DNA of 64,000 bases from Bacteroidota bacterium (lineage in GTDB: Bacteria; Bacteroidota; Bacteroidia; Flavobacteriales; Weeksellaceae). Of this stretch, positions 53,531 through 62,786 are shown one piece after another; position 1 is the first letter of the stretch; each line of letters opens with the position of its first letter. Location of the stretch: NCBI GenBank assembly GCA_023399595.1, contig JAEWOR010000019.1, positions 1 to 64,000 on the forward strand, given 5' to 3'. Both the position numbers and the translations under genes were made by a program. The notes under the pieces are model-generated. The model saw only the letters and a list, made by a program, of their open reading frames with translations, was not told where the DNA came from and ran no database searches.

Positions 53531-53604
53531 TGGCCCCACTTGGGCTCGAACCAAGGACTTGCTGATTATGAGTCAGCTACTCTAACCAACTGAGTTATAG
53601 GGCC
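53531..53604 (-). tRNA. tRNA with CAU anticodon (tRNA-Met or tRNA-Ile2)
   Basis: A complete 74-nt cloverleaf is visible on the minus strand: acceptor arms GGCCCTA (53604-53598) and TGGGGCC (53538-53532), D arm with GTTGGTTAGAG, anticodon loop CTCATAA (anticodon CAT at 53570-53568), and T arm GGTTCGAGCCC. CCA is not encoded. The CAU anticodon fits elongator Met or Ile2 (lysidine-modified). It lacks the CGCGGG start of the initiator tRNA. The GGCCC acceptor stem is reminiscent of Ile2 in other bacteria, but this is not decisive. Confidence 0.92.
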
Positions 53605-53666
53605 TCAAAAATTGGTTAATTTTCGTGAGTGCAAAAATAACAAAATTTACTTTCCCTCCAAACTTT

Positions 53667-54065
53667 TTATGATTTTTCTTGACATAATTCTACCAAGACT
53701 CCATTCGTTGATTTTGGATGCAAGAACACAACCAATTTATTATCAGCGCCTTCCTTTGGAACTTCAGAAATAAATTGGAAACCAACTTTTTTTAATCTTT
53801 CTATTTCGAAAAGAATATCATCCACCCCAAATGCAATATGGTGTATTCCTTCTCCCTTTTTTTCTATAAATTTTGAAATTGGACTCTCTTCTCTGGTGGC
53901 TTCAAGCAACTCTATTTTAGAATCCCCTACTTTGTAAAAAGACGTTGTAACACCTTCTCTCTCCACAGATTCTTTTTTATAACTTTCTTCACCTAATAAT
54001 TTCGCAAACAAATCATCCGATAATCCTAAAGATTTTACAGCAATTCCTAAATGTTCTATTTTCAT
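53667..54065 (-). CDS. mce: Methylmalonyl-CoA epimerase
   Basis: Interconverts the (2R) and (2S) forms of methylmalonyl-CoA, linking propionyl-CoA and succinyl-CoA. It is a VOC-fold protein of 132 aa with both beta-alpha-beta-beta-beta units. The opening MKIEHLGIAVKSL supplies the first metal His, GEGIHHIAFGVDD the second region, and LVELCQEK the terminal Glu. The opposite-strand neighbour is rbfA. Length and residues are normal. Confidence 0.93.
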   Translation of the reverse strand: MKIEHLGIAVKSLGLSDDLFAKLLGEESYKKESVEREGVTTSFYKVGDSKIELLEATREESPISKFIEKKGEGIHHIAFGVDDILFEIERLKKVGFQFISEVPKEGADNKLVVFLHPKSTNGVLVELCQEKS

Positions 54066-54135
54066 ATTTCCAATTTATAAAATAACTAGGTCTTAAAGCA
54101 TTTACAACAGACCTTAATAATTCAAACAAAAGTAT

Positions 54136-54143
54136 TAAATTTG
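54136..54143 (+). promoter_or_regulatory. -7 box (TAAATTTG) of rbfA
   Basis: TAnnTTTG ends 4 bases before the rbfA ATG at 54148, so the transcript probably starts at or very near the ATG, giving a leaderless mRNA. No TTG at -33 is seen. Confidence 0.5.
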
Positions 54144-54147
54144 CGGC

Positions 54148-54510
54148 ATGAACGAAAGTAACAGACAAAGAAAAGTAGCACAAATTATACAAGAAGATTT
54201 TGCAGAACTCTTCAGAAAACAATCTGCAGACAGCGCTCAGAACTTTTTGGTAAGTGTTTCTGATGTAAAAGTAACAGCAGATTTAAGCATTGCAAAAATT
54301 TATTTAAGCATCTTCCCTCAAGATTTCAGAAAACCAATTATGAAAGAAATTGAGGTAAATAAAGCGCAATACCGAAATTTCCTAGGACAAAAAATGGGAA
54401 AACAAGTTCGTATTATCCCAGATTTAAAATTTTATCTAGACACTGCGCTAGATGATGTAGAAAAACTAGATAAAGAACTTAGAGGAGAAGGCGACAATCC
54501 TATTTTATAG
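54148..54510 (+). CDS. rbfA: 30S ribosome-binding factor RbfA
   Basis: KH-type RNA-binding protein needed for late maturation of the 30S subunit. The start NESNRQRKVAQIIQEDFAEL, the strand VSDVKVTADLSIAKIYLSIF and the C-terminal KMGKQVRIIPDLKFYLD match the family closely. The length of 120 aa is normal. The gene has a -7 box only 4 bases upstream and is followed after 20 bases by the LolC/E-like permease gene, so the two are probably co-transcribed. Confidence 0.94.
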   Translation: MNESNRQRKVAQIIQEDFAELFRKQSADSAQNFLVSVSDVKVTADLSIAKIYLSIFPQDFRKPIMKEIEVNKAQYRNFLGQKMGKQVRIIPDLKFYLDTALDDVEKLDKELRGEGDNPIL

Positions 54511-54530
54511 ACTTTTCAAGTAGAATTATT

Positions 54531-55736
54531 TTGAAAAACATTGCTTTTTACATCGCGACAAGATATCTGATTTCCAAAAAGGGAAGCACAGCCGTAACTT
54601 TTATTACATGGTTATCAGTTGCTGCAATGTCTGTAGCGGTAATGTCAATGTTTGTAATTATTTCTGTTTTTTCAGGACTCGAAGATCTCAACAAAGATCT
54701 CATTGCTAATCTTCATGCAGATTTAACCATTAAAAGTACTTCTGGAAAAACCATCAAAAATATTTCTTCTGTAGAAAATACACTTAAAAAGAATTCTGAC
54801 ATAGTGGAGTTTTCGAAGGTTATTGAAGAGAAAGTCTATGTTAATTATAAAGGAAAAGGAGACATTGCCTATTTACGAGGAGTAGATAAAAACTATATCC
54901 GAGTAAATCCTATAGACAAAAATATTTTTTATGGTACATATTTAGCGTCCGACAGTATTTCTGATGCTATTATGGAAAATTCTTTAAACAACCGACTGGC
55001 AATTCCTGTAGGTTCCGGAGATGAATTTGCCACTTTATTTATGCCCAAACCTGGTAAAGGTCTCATTAATAAAGAAGAAGACATTTACAACAAAGCCGAC
55101 ATTTATGTTAGAGGTGTTTTTCCTGGTAACGATCAAATAGACAATCATATTATCACTTCTATTGAACTAACCGAACATTTACTAAATCTTCCTAAAAACT
55201 CCGCTTACCAAATCGTAATTAAACTTAAAGATCCTTTAAAAGCGAATGAGGTTAAAAATAATTTACTGAATTCTCTGAATAAAAACATTGAAATTAAAAC
55301 CAAATCAGAAGAAAATGCAGCCTTCTGGAAAATGATTAATACAGAAAAATTAATGATTTATTTAATTTTTGCGTTGGTTATTTTCATCACTACTTTTAAC
55401 CTTGCTGGAGCTATAATTATTTTACAACTCGATAAAAAAGCGCAGGCAAAATCTCTTATTTCTTTAGGATTACCTTTATCCCACTTGCGCCAAATTTATT
55501 TTTACACTGGTGTATTAATTGTTGTAGCAGGAGTTATTTCTGGTTTAGTTTTAGGGAGTATTCTTTGTTATTTCCAAATAGCAACCGGCTTCTTTAAAGC
55601 AAATGAATCCCTAGCTTTCCCTGTAAGAATTGTGAGTAGCAATTATTTTATTGTGGCGGCACTAGCATTATTATTTGGCATTAGCGTTTCTTGGTTTTTC
55701 TCAAAAATCAACAAAGATTACATTACTAAAAGTTAA
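54531..55736 (+). CDS. LolC/E-type ABC transporter permease (FtsX family)
   Basis: Inner-membrane permease of 401 aa. The first membrane helix (about 20-48) is preceded by the family start IAFYIATRYLISKKGS. A periplasmic domain of about 220 aa (SSVENTLKKNSDIVEFSKVI) follows, then three helices in the C-terminal FtsX domain (MIYLIFALVIFITTFNLAGA; YTGVLIVVAGVISGLVLGS; NYFIVAALALLFG). This is the LolC/LolE arrangement used to extract lipoproteins for outer-membrane transport; one homologue suffices in many Bacteroidota. It starts with TTG at 54531. No LolD ATPase is adjacent. Confidence 0.88.
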   Translation: MKNIAFYIATRYLISKKGSTAVTFITWLSVAAMSVAVMSMFVIISVFSGLEDLNKDLIANLHADLTIKSTSGKTIKNISSVENTLKKNSDIVEFSKVIEEKVYVNYKGKGDIAYLRGVDKNYIRVNPIDKNIFYGTYLASDSISDAIMENSLNNRLAIPVGSGDEFATLFMPKPGKGLINKEEDIYNKADIYVRGVFPGNDQIDNHIITSIELTEHLLNLPKNSAYQIVIKLKDPLKANEVKNNLLNSLNKNIEIKTKSEENAAFWKMINTEKLMIYLIFALVIFITTFNLAGAIIILQLDKKAQAKSLISLGLPLSHLRQIYFYTGVLIVVAGVISGLVLGSILCYFQIATGFFKANESLAFPVRIVSSNYFIVAALALLFGISVSWFFSKINKDYITKS

Positions 55737-55758
55737 CATTCTAGATTAATTTTTTTCG

Positions 55759-55766
55759 TAATTTTG
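55759..55766 (+). promoter_or_regulatory. -7 box (TAATTTTG) of the endonuclease I gene
   Basis: TAnnTTTG lies 18 bases before the ATG at 55785, in the gap after the permease gene. No well-spaced -33 TTG is seen. Confidence 0.5.
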
Positions 55767-55784
55767 CATACCCAATTTTAATTT

Positions 55785-57566
55785 ATGAAAAACAAATTAT
55801 TATTTTGCTTTTGGGTGTTAATTACTCAATTTGCAATAGCACAAATTCCTGCCAACTATTATGATGGCACGGCTGGTTTAACAGGAGCTACTTTAAAATC
55901 TCAACTTAAACAGATTATTACCAATGGTCATCAAGATCATGGCTACAACGGTTTATGGACAGCATACCAAACAACAGATAGGGATTATTTCTACGAAAAC
56001 AATGGTAAAATTTTAGATATCTATTCTGAAAATCCTAATGGTACAGATCCGTATGAATTTAATTATAGCTCCGACCAATGTGGAAATTATTCTAATGAAG
56101 GTGACTGCTATAACAGAGAACATATTGTTCCTCAAAGTCTTTTCAATGAAGATTCTCCAATGAAAAATGATGTTCATTTTATTCGTGCTACAGACGGAAA
56201 AGTAAACGGAATGAGATCTAATTTCCCTTTTGGAAAAGTAGGAACAGCAAGTTTTACTTCTTTAAATGGATCAAAATTAGGAAATTCTGTTTCTCCAGGA
56301 TATGGAGGAACTGTTTTCGAACCAATAGACGAATTTAAAGGGGATGTTGCAAGAATGATTTTCTATTTTGTAACGAGATACGAAACTCAATTATCTGGTT
56401 TTATTAACGGAAACATGCTTGGTAGTTCAGCATTTCCAGGTTTGCAAACTTGGGAACTTAACCAACTTTTAGCTTGGAATGCTTTAGACCCTGTTTCTCC
56501 TATGGAAATCTCAAGAAATAACGCTTCTTATACTTATCAAGGAAACAGAAACCCTTATATTGACAATAACGCTTTTGTTAATTTAGTTTGGGGAACTCCA
56601 ACTATTGATACTCAAGCTCCAACTGCACCTACTAATTTAGTTGCTAACAACCCCACTGCAAATACTGTTAATTTATCTTGGACTGCATCTACAGACAATA
56701 TTGCTGTAATAGGTTATGATGTTTATGCTAATGGAAGCTTAAACACTACGGTTTCGGGAACTTCTGCTATAGCGCAAGGTTTAATACCTTCTACTCTTTA
56801 TAACTTCTATATTGTTGCAAAAGATGCCGCAGGAAATACTTCTGCACAAAGTAATATCGCAACAGAAACTACATTAGCAGGTGGAATTCCAGGAGGAAGT
56901 TGTGGAACAGAAACATTTATTAACATCCCTACAAGTTCAAATAACTACGCAACAAGAACCTGGACTGGTGATAACAGTGTTCAATGGACTGCAACTGATG
57001 CTAGAACAGACCAAACTATTAACGGAAAAGCTATCACTATTAGAAATGGAAGCCTTAAAAGCTCTTCTATTAGTGGAGGAATAGGAAACTTGACATTAAC
57101 AACCAACCTACCTTTTACCTCTGATAATGCAAGCAATCTTAATGTGAAGATAAATGGTAATGTTGTTGGTACAATTCCTTACAATTCAAGCAATACTACT
57201 ACAACCATTAACGATATTAATATCTCAGGAAATATTATTATTGAAATTGTAAATCCTACTTCAGAAAGAAGAATTTCTTTAGATGATCTTACATGGACTT
57301 GTTACTCCACTATGGGAACTTCCGAAACAAATGCTACAAAAAACTTCAGTATTTATCCAAATCCTGTAAAAAACAATATCATTAATGTAAATGGTAAGAA
57401 TTTAAAAGATATTCAGAAAGCTGAAATATTCAGTATTAATGGTACTTTAATACAAACTATTAATAAACCATTTATCAAAGGAAATCAAATTCATTTAAAT
57501 AAAACCAACAAAGGAGTTTACATCTTGAAACTAGACAAAACAACTTCTAAGTTTATTTTAGACTAA
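55785..57566 (+). CDS. T9SS-secreted endonuclease I with FN3 domain
   Basis: Extracellular nuclease of 593 aa. Order of parts: signal peptide (ITQFAIAQ), endonuclease I domain (about 20-270) with the catalytic region DCYNREHIVPQSLFNED (His-Glu-His-type ligands) and NDVHFIRATDGKVNGMRSN, a fibronectin type III domain (DTQAPTAPTNLVANNP...GYDVYANGS), a beta-sandwich and a C-terminal type A sorting domain (NFSIYPNPVKNNIINVNGKN...GVYILKLDKT). The sorting tail routes it through the type IX system. It probably degrades environmental DNA for nutrients or biofilm turnover. Confidence 0.93.
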   Translation: MKNKLLFCFWVLITQFAIAQIPANYYDGTAGLTGATLKSQLKQIITNGHQDHGYNGLWTAYQTTDRDYFYENNGKILDIYSENPNGTDPYEFNYSSDQCGNYSNEGDCYNREHIVPQSLFNEDSPMKNDVHFIRATDGKVNGMRSNFPFGKVGTASFTSLNGSKLGNSVSPGYGGTVFEPIDEFKGDVARMIFYFVTRYETQLSGFINGNMLGSSAFPGLQTWELNQLLAWNALDPVSPMEISRNNASYTYQGNRNPYIDNNAFVNLVWGTPTIDTQAPTAPTNLVANNPTANTVNLSWTASTDNIAVIGYDVYANGSLNTTVSGTSAIAQGLIPSTLYNFYIVAKDAAGNTSAQSNIATETTLAGGIPGGSCGTETFINIPTSSNNYATRTWTGDNSVQWTATDARTDQTINGKAITIRNGSLKSSSISGGIGNLTLTTNLPFTSDNASNLNVKINGNVVGTIPYNSSNTTTTINDINISGNIIIEIVNPTSERRISLDDLTWTCYSTMGTSETNATKNFSIYPNPVKNNIINVNGKNLKDIQKAEIFSINGTLIQTINKPFIKGNQIHLNKTNKGVYILKLDKTTSKFILD

Positions 57567-57571
57567 AACTT

Positions 57572-57598
57572 AAAGACCGATTGTATCGGTCTTTTTTT
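57572..57598 (+). terminator. Terminator after the endonuclease I gene
   Basis: AAAGACCGAT-TGT-ATCGGTCTTT is perfect and followed by TTTT, just past the stop codon. Confidence 0.9.
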
Positions 57599-57611
57599 AT
57601 ACCTTTAAAAG

Positions 57612-58343
57612 ATGGATTCAGCAAAAAAATTAGGATTAATTGGTAGGAACATTTCCTACTCTTTTTCTAAAAAATATTTTGAAGAAAAATTTAAAAACTT
57701 AGGAATTTCCAATTTCTCTTATAGTATTTTTGACTTACAAAATATTGAGGAAGTTCAAAAACTATTTAAAGTAGAAAATCTTATTGGGTTTAATGTTACC
57801 ATTCCTTACAAAGAACAAATTATTCCATATTTAGATGAATTAAGTGTTGAAGCAGAAAAAATAGGTGCTGTTAACTGCGTTCTCATAAAAAATGAAAAAA
57901 AAATAGGCTTCAATACTGATGCTTATGGTTTTGAAAAAACTCTTTTACTCCATAAAACAGAAACTCAAAAAACTGCATTAATTTTGGGTGATGGTGGCGC
58001 TGCAAAAGCGGTAAAATACGTGTTAGAAAAAAATAATATCTTTTTTATAAGTATTTCAAGACAATCCGAAATTAATTTTGAGAATATCACAAATGCTATT
58101 GTAAAAAATCATCTCATTATCATACAATGCACTCCTGTAGGCACTTTTCCTAATATTGAAAACTGCCTTCCCTTCCCTTTTGAAGCTATCACTTCCCAAC
58201 ATTTAATTATTGATTTAATTTATAATCCTTCAACTACACAATTCATGCGCAATGCAGAGAAAAACGGTGCAAAAACAGTTAATGGATTGTTAATGCTTGA
58301 ACAACAGGCAGAAAAAGCTTGGAAAATTTGGAATTATTCATAA
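57612..58343 (+). CDS. aroE: Shikimate dehydrogenase
   Basis: Reduces 3-dehydroshikimate with NADPH in aromatic amino-acid synthesis. Substrate-binding segment GRNISYSFSKKYFEEKF, FNVTIPYKEQIIPYL with the catalytic Lys, GAVNCVLI, and the nucleotide-binding ILGDGGAAKAVKYVL are all present; the C-terminus has TVNGLLMLEQQAEKAWKIW. At 243 aa it is slightly short, as usual for this phylum. It is separated from the nuclease by a terminator. Confidence 0.95.
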   Translation: MDSAKKLGLIGRNISYSFSKKYFEEKFKNLGISNFSYSIFDLQNIEEVQKLFKVENLIGFNVTIPYKEQIIPYLDELSVEAEKIGAVNCVLIKNEKKIGFNTDAYGFEKTLLLHKTETQKTALILGDGGAAKAVKYVLEKNNIFFISISRQSEINFENITNAIVKNHLIIIQCTPVGTFPNIENCLPFPFEAITSQHLIIDLIYNPSTTQFMRNAEKNGAKTVNGLLMLEQQAEKAWKIWNYS

Positions 58344-58422
58344 AAAAATTATAAATTAGTAGCTTATATAGTATTTTAATACTTAATAAAACTGAAACCA
58401 CCTGTTACCAAAACGATTTGCT

Positions 58423-60225
58423 ATGATTACAGAAAATAACCTTTCTGAAAATGAAGAAAACAAAAACCCTACAATTGAAGATTCAGTAGGAAACTCTTCC
58501 AATGAAAATGTAGAACCAGCAGAAACTCATGACGAAGAACATGATAATGAAGAAAATTCTGATGCAGATTTATCTCTTCCAGAAACTTTAAAAGAGATGG
58601 AAAACATTATTAATCTGAAGAATGCTGGAGAATACTACAAAAGATTTATTTCTTTGAAAGAAAAAGCAAATCATTTTATTCACGACGAAGTTGAAGATAA
58701 AAAACATGAATTTGTAGAAGGTGGAAATGCAGTTGAAAATTTCAATTATGAGCATCCTTTACAAAATAAATTATCTGGAATTGTTCATATTTTCAAGGAA
58801 AAACAAGATCATTATTTAAAATCTCAGGAAGAGGAACAAAAGAAAAATCTTGAAACCAGACAAAATACTATTGAAAAGCTTAAAAACCTTTACACCAACC
58901 CAGAACCAGGAGTAAATCTCTTTAAATCCATTAGAGAAATTAAAGAAGAATGGTCTAACGCCGGACAAGTCGCCAAATCTGAATTCAAAATTCTTAATAA
59001 TAATTATTTCCATCATTTGAATCAGTTTTATCAAATGTTGGATCTAAATAAGGAGTTTTTAGAGCAAGAATATCAACATAATCTTGAAAAAAGAGAACAC
59101 ATTATTTCAAGAGCTAAGGAACTCGAGAATGAACCTGTTGTTCAAAAAGCTTTAAATGAACTCCAATATCTACACAAACTTTGGAAAGAAGAAGCAGAAC
59201 CCGTTTCTGAAGAATTCCGTGAGAAAACTTGGTTAGAATTCAAAGAAGTTTCTAACAAAATCCATGAGAGAAAAGCGGAACTTACGGCTAATATTGAAGC
59301 AGAGCAAAACGCTAATTTGGAAAAGAAAAACCAAATTATCGAGGAAATTAAAAAATTATCCGCTACAGAAAATGCTCCTAACCATAATTTCTGGCAAAAC
59401 GCTATTAAGCAAGTAGAAAACCTTCGTTCTGAATTCTTGAAAACAGGAAGCGTTCCAAGAAAATTATCTAACCAAAATTGGAATGAATTTAAAACGACTT
59501 TAAGAGCTTTCAATTCAGCAAAAAATGATTTTTATAAATCTTTGAAAGGTTCACAGCAAACCAATTTAGAAGAGAAATTAAAATTAATACAGACGGCAAA
59601 AGACAATATGCTTTCCGAAGATTGGGAAATGGCAGTTGGTCTTTATAAAAAACTTCAGGAAGACTGGAAAAAAATTGGCCACGTTCCAAGAAGTATGACC
59701 AACAAAGTTTGGGAAGAATTCCGTGAAGCTTGCAATACTTTCTTCAACAACTATCGTGAGAAAAACAATGCAACGGTGGACAATTGGAAAGAAAATTTCA
59801 AGAATAAAAAAGAAATTTTAGAGCAATTAAAAGCAGTTGGAAACGAAGAAGGAAGTGTGGAAAAAATCGAACATTTAAAAACATCTTGGAACAATATCGG
59901 AAAAGTTCCTAGAGATAAAATGTCTATTAATTCTGAATTCAATAAGGTTTTAAGAGAAAAATTAAAACTCAACAAAATCAACGAACTTGAATTAAAAGAA
60001 GAAGGTCTTTCTGAAAACCAGCTTACTGATAAAGCTAGAAAAACGAAAAATCAAATTTCTGATCTAGAATCTGAGATTGTAAAACTGGAGAACAATTTAG
60101 CCTTCTTTAATAACCCATCCAGAGAAAATCCTCTTTTACAAGACACTTACAAAACGATTGATGAAAAGAAAGAGTTATTGGAAATTTTAAAACAAAATCT
60201 TCACAGTATTATTGCGGGAGAATAA
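58423..60225 (+). CDS. DUF349-repeat coiled-coil protein
   Basis: 600-aa cytoplasmic protein. The first 60 residues are highly acidic (EEHDNEENSDADLSLPET) and low-complexity; the rest is helical with several DUF349 repeats, each ending in W-x3-G/A-x-V-P (LHKLWKEEAEPVSEEFREK; EDWKKIGHVPRSMTNKVWEE; SWNNIGKVPRDKMSINSEF). The C-terminal helix (KTKNQISDLESEIVKLENN) is a likely coiled coil. DUF349 proteins are common in Flavobacteriia and lack a settled function. It is flanked by a terminator on its 3' side. Confidence 0.9.
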   Translation: MITENNLSENEENKNPTIEDSVGNSSNENVEPAETHDEEHDNEENSDADLSLPETLKEMENIINLKNAGEYYKRFISLKEKANHFIHDEVEDKKHEFVEGGNAVENFNYEHPLQNKLSGIVHIFKEKQDHYLKSQEEEQKKNLETRQNTIEKLKNLYTNPEPGVNLFKSIREIKEEWSNAGQVAKSEFKILNNNYFHHLNQFYQMLDLNKEFLEQEYQHNLEKREHIISRAKELENEPVVQKALNELQYLHKLWKEEAEPVSEEFREKTWLEFKEVSNKIHERKAELTANIEAEQNANLEKKNQIIEEIKKLSATENAPNHNFWQNAIKQVENLRSEFLKTGSVPRKLSNQNWNEFKTTLRAFNSAKNDFYKSLKGSQQTNLEEKLKLIQTAKDNMLSEDWEMAVGLYKKLQEDWKKIGHVPRSMTNKVWEEFREACNTFFNNYREKNNATVDNWKENFKNKKEILEQLKAVGNEEGSVEKIEHLKTSWNNIGKVPRDKMSINSEFNKVLREKLKLNKINELELKEEGLSENQLTDKARKTKNQISDLESEIVKLENNLAFFNNPSRENPLLQDTYKTIDEKKELLEILKQNLHSIIAGE

Positions 60226-60245
60226 ATAAATATTGAATTATATAA

Positions 60246-60279
60246 AGGCGAAGCAAAGAAATTTGTCTTCGCTTTTTTT
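60246..60279 (+). terminator. Terminator after the DUF349 gene
   Basis: AAGGCGAAG pairs with CTTCGCTTT (one G-U) around a 14-base loop and is followed by T's. It ends just before the ribD start codon at 60283. Confidence 0.65.
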
Positions 60280-60282
60280 ATC

Positions 60283-61332
60283 ATGAATACAGATCATTTT
60301 TACATCAACAGATGCATTGAGTTGGCTAAAAAAGGCCTTGGAAACACCTACCCCAATCCATTGGTAGGAAGCGTAATTGTGCATAATAACAAAATTATTG
60401 GTGAAGGTTACCATAAAAAAGCAGGTGAAAACCACGCAGAAATTAATGCCATAGAATCTGTAAAAGATAAAAGTTTAATTCCTGAATCTACCATTTATGT
60501 TTCCCTGGAACCTTGTGCACATTTTGGGAAGACCCCACCTTGCGCTTTGAAAATACAAGAATTAGGTTTCAAAAAAGTGGTGATTGGCGCTATGGATTCC
60601 CATGACAAAGTAAATGGAAAAGGCAAAAAAATCATCCAAGAGGCAGGAGTTGAAGTTGTTTCTGGAATTTTGGAAGAAGAATGTATTGCTCTTAACAAAA
60701 GATTTTTCACTTTCCATAATAAAAAAAGACCTTATATTATTTTAAAATGGGCTGAATCTGGAGATGGATTTATGGATAAGGATTTTAAACCCGTTAGCAT
60801 TTCCAATAAATTGGTTAATCAATTTATGCATCAAATGCGAGCAGATGAACATGCAATTTTAGTTGGAACACAAACTGCACTGAATGACAATCCAAGTTTG
60901 ACTGTGAGAAATGTTAATGGCAAAAATCCAGTAAGAATTTTAATCGATTGGGAATTAAAAATTCCTCAAAACTTCAATATCTTCAACAACGAGTCTGAAA
61001 CCATTATCATCAACAGCAGTAAAGAAACTACAGAAAATAATATTAGATATTGTAAAACTGATAAAAATGATGGTTTAAATACATGGATGAAAATTTTATA
61101 CCAACAACAAATTCAATCTGTTATTATTGAAGGAGGAGCTTTTACTTTACAAAAATTTATTGATGAAAACCTTTGGGATGAAGCCTTTATCATAAAAAAC
61201 GAAAATTTAAAACTTGAAAACGGTACTAAAGCTCCAAAATTTAACCTACACCCATTTGAAATTCAAAATTTTAGAGATAATAGCATTGAATTGTATAAAA
61301 ACTCCCAAAACTTTAAACCCCATTTTCTTTAA
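60283..61332 (+). CDS. ribD: Bifunctional riboflavin deaminase/reductase
   Basis: Second and third steps of riboflavin synthesis in one chain of 349 aa. The N-terminal CMP/dCMP deaminase-type domain has the zinc motifs HAEINAIES (HAE) and EPCAHFGKTPPC (PCxxxxxxPPC). The C-terminal reductase domain begins about residue 150 (RPYIILKWAESGDGF; DNPSLTVR; SVIIEGGAFTLQKF). Both active-site regions are intact. It is followed after 15 bases by the YigZ gene, so both may be co-transcribed. Confidence 0.95.
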   Translation: MNTDHFYINRCIELAKKGLGNTYPNPLVGSVIVHNNKIIGEGYHKKAGENHAEINAIESVKDKSLIPESTIYVSLEPCAHFGKTPPCALKIQELGFKKVVIGAMDSHDKVNGKGKKIIQEAGVEVVSGILEEECIALNKRFFTFHNKKRPYIILKWAESGDGFMDKDFKPVSISNKLVNQFMHQMRADEHAILVGTQTALNDNPSLTVRNVNGKNPVRILIDWELKIPQNFNIFNNESETIIINSSKETTENNIRYCKTDKNDGLNTWMKILYQQQIQSVIIEGGAFTLQKFIDENLWDEAFIIKNENLKLENGTKAPKFNLHPFEIQNFRDNSIELYKNSQNFKPHFL

Positions 61333-61347
61333 CATCTATAAAAAAGC

Positions 61348-61953
61348 ATGATTTACGAATTCAAAACCATTTCTAAACCCATTGAAAATACACTTCTAAA
61401 AGAAAAAGGAAGTAAGTTTATTGGCTTTGCATTCCCCGTTAATAACGAAGTTGAGCTTAAAAAAGCATTAGACAAAATAAAATCTGAACATCCTAAAGCT
61501 ACCCATCATTGTTATGCTTTTAGATTAGGAATTAATGGAGAAAATTACCGTGCTAATGATGATGGAGAACCTAATGGAAGTGCAGGTTTACCCATTTACA
61601 ATCAGCTTTTAGCCCATGAGATCACCAATACTTTAGTAATTGTCGTAAGGTATTACGGTGGAACAAAATTAGGCGTCGCGGGCTTAGTGAAAGCTTATAA
61701 AGAGTCTGCAAAAATGACCTTAGAAGAATCTGAAATTATCACTAAAGAATTAGAAACAGAAATTGAAATACAATTCAACTTCAATCAACAAAACACGATA
61801 TTTACAATTCTTTCAAAATTCGAAGCAAAAATTATCAATTTTGATGCTCAAGAAAACTGTGTTATCCAAGCTTCAATAAAAACTTCACAACAAAAAAACA
61901 TCTCAGACATTTTGTCCGAGATGCAATATATCACTTATCAATTTCTTGATTAA
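61348..61953 (+). CDS. YigZ/IMPACT-family protein
   Basis: Protein of 201 aa related to the yeast IMPACT N-domain. The signature SKFIGFAFPVNNEVELKKAL, HPKATHHCYAFRLG, DDGEPNGSAGLPIYNQL and VIVVRYYGGTKLGVAGLVKA are fully conserved. The biochemical role in bacteria is unknown; links to translation control have been proposed. It lies 15 bases behind ribD and has no terminator between. The C-terminal DUF1949-like domain is present (EIEIQFNFNQQNTIFTILS). Confidence 0.92.
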   Translation: MIYEFKTISKPIENTLLKEKGSKFIGFAFPVNNEVELKKALDKIKSEHPKATHHCYAFRLGINGENYRANDDGEPNGSAGLPIYNQLLAHEITNTLVIVVRYYGGTKLGVAGLVKAYKESAKMTLEESEIITKELETEIEIQFNFNQQNTIFTILSKFEAKIINFDAQENCVIQASIKTSQQKNISDILSEMQYITYQFLD

Positions 61954-62005
61954 TTTGCCACTTTGACTTTCCAATAGACAAATTAATAATCAAACTTAAT
62001 TACAA

Positions 62006-62692
62006 TTATTCTCGCCTTCCCCCCATTAGCATGGATGCGAAATAAATGAGTTGCGCTAAAGAGCCTAATGCAGCTACAACATACGTTCTTGCAGCCCATT
62101 TTAAAGAATCTTCTGCACCTGCATATTCCTCAGAAGTAACAGTACCAGTAGATTTCAACCATTTCAAAGCTCTATTACTTGCATCATATTCCACAGGAAG
62201 AGTAACAAACGCAAACAAAGTAGTGACAGCAAATAAAGCAACACCAATAGCTAATACTGTTTTATTTCCACTAGAAGCCATAACCACTAAACCTGCTAAT
62301 AAAACAAATTGTAAAAGTCTTGAACTTATATTCACCATAGGAACCATTTTAGATCTGAACTGCAACATGGAATATCCTACTGCATGTTGAACTACGTGTC
62401 CGCATTCATGAGCCGCAACTGCCGCTGCTGCTGCATTTCTCTGCATATAAACACCTTCAGATAAATTAACGGTTTTATCCATAGGATTATAATGATCAGT
62501 CAACTGTCCTGGAACAGAAATAACTTGAACATCATTAATACCATTATCTCTTAACATTTTTTCGGCCACCTCTTTTCCAGACATCCCATTCTGCAAATGC
62601 ACTTGCGAATAATACTCAAATTTTGAACGAAGCCTATTCTGGACAATCATACTTACAACGAAGATAATTCCCAAAATTACATAATACATCAT
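62006..62692 (-). CDS. YugP-like membrane zinc protease
   Basis: Integral membrane metallopeptidase of 228 aa. The HExxH motif appears as AAVAAHECGHVVQHA near residue 95, followed by a C-terminal third helix and the conserved LPVEYDASNRALKWLKSTG. Membrane segments lie at the N-terminus (YYVILGIIFVVSMIVQ), about 125-165 (LLQFVLLAGLVVMASSGN; AIGVALFAVTTLFAFVTL), and near the end. The catalytic Zn pocket is complete. The substrate of the family is not known. It stands alone with its 3' end convergent with the YigZ gene. Confidence 0.93.
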   Translation of the reverse strand: MMYYVILGIIFVVSMIVQNRLRSKFEYYSQVHLQNGMSGKEVAEKMLRDNGINDVQVISVPGQLTDHYNPMDKTVNLSEGVYMQRNAAAAAVAAHECGHVVQHAVGYSMLQFRSKMVPMVNISSRLLQFVLLAGLVVMASSGNKTVLAIGVALFAVTTLFAFVTLPVEYDASNRALKWLKSTGTVTSEEYAGAEDSLKWAARTYVVAALGSLAQLIYFASMLMGGRRE

Positions 62693-62754
62693 GACTTAAT
62701 AATTTAAACTTTTTATTTTATTTATTTTAAGTAAAAACTATGCCAAAGTTTAAT

Positions 62755-62762
62755 TATATTTG
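62755..62762 (+). promoter_or_regulatory. -7 box (TATATTTG) of the GNAT-like gene
   Basis: TAnnTTTG lies 24 bases before the ATG at 62787 and overlaps an in-frame TTG at 62760. It supports the ATG at 62787 as start. Confidence 0.5.
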
Positions 62763-62786
62763 TCATATATTTTCCCTATTTATAAT

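Noticed and set aside
53531..53604. Initiator tRNA-fMet
   Set aside because: The acceptor stem begins GGCCC with a standard first base pair, not the CGCGGG start with the unpaired first position of initiator tRNAs.
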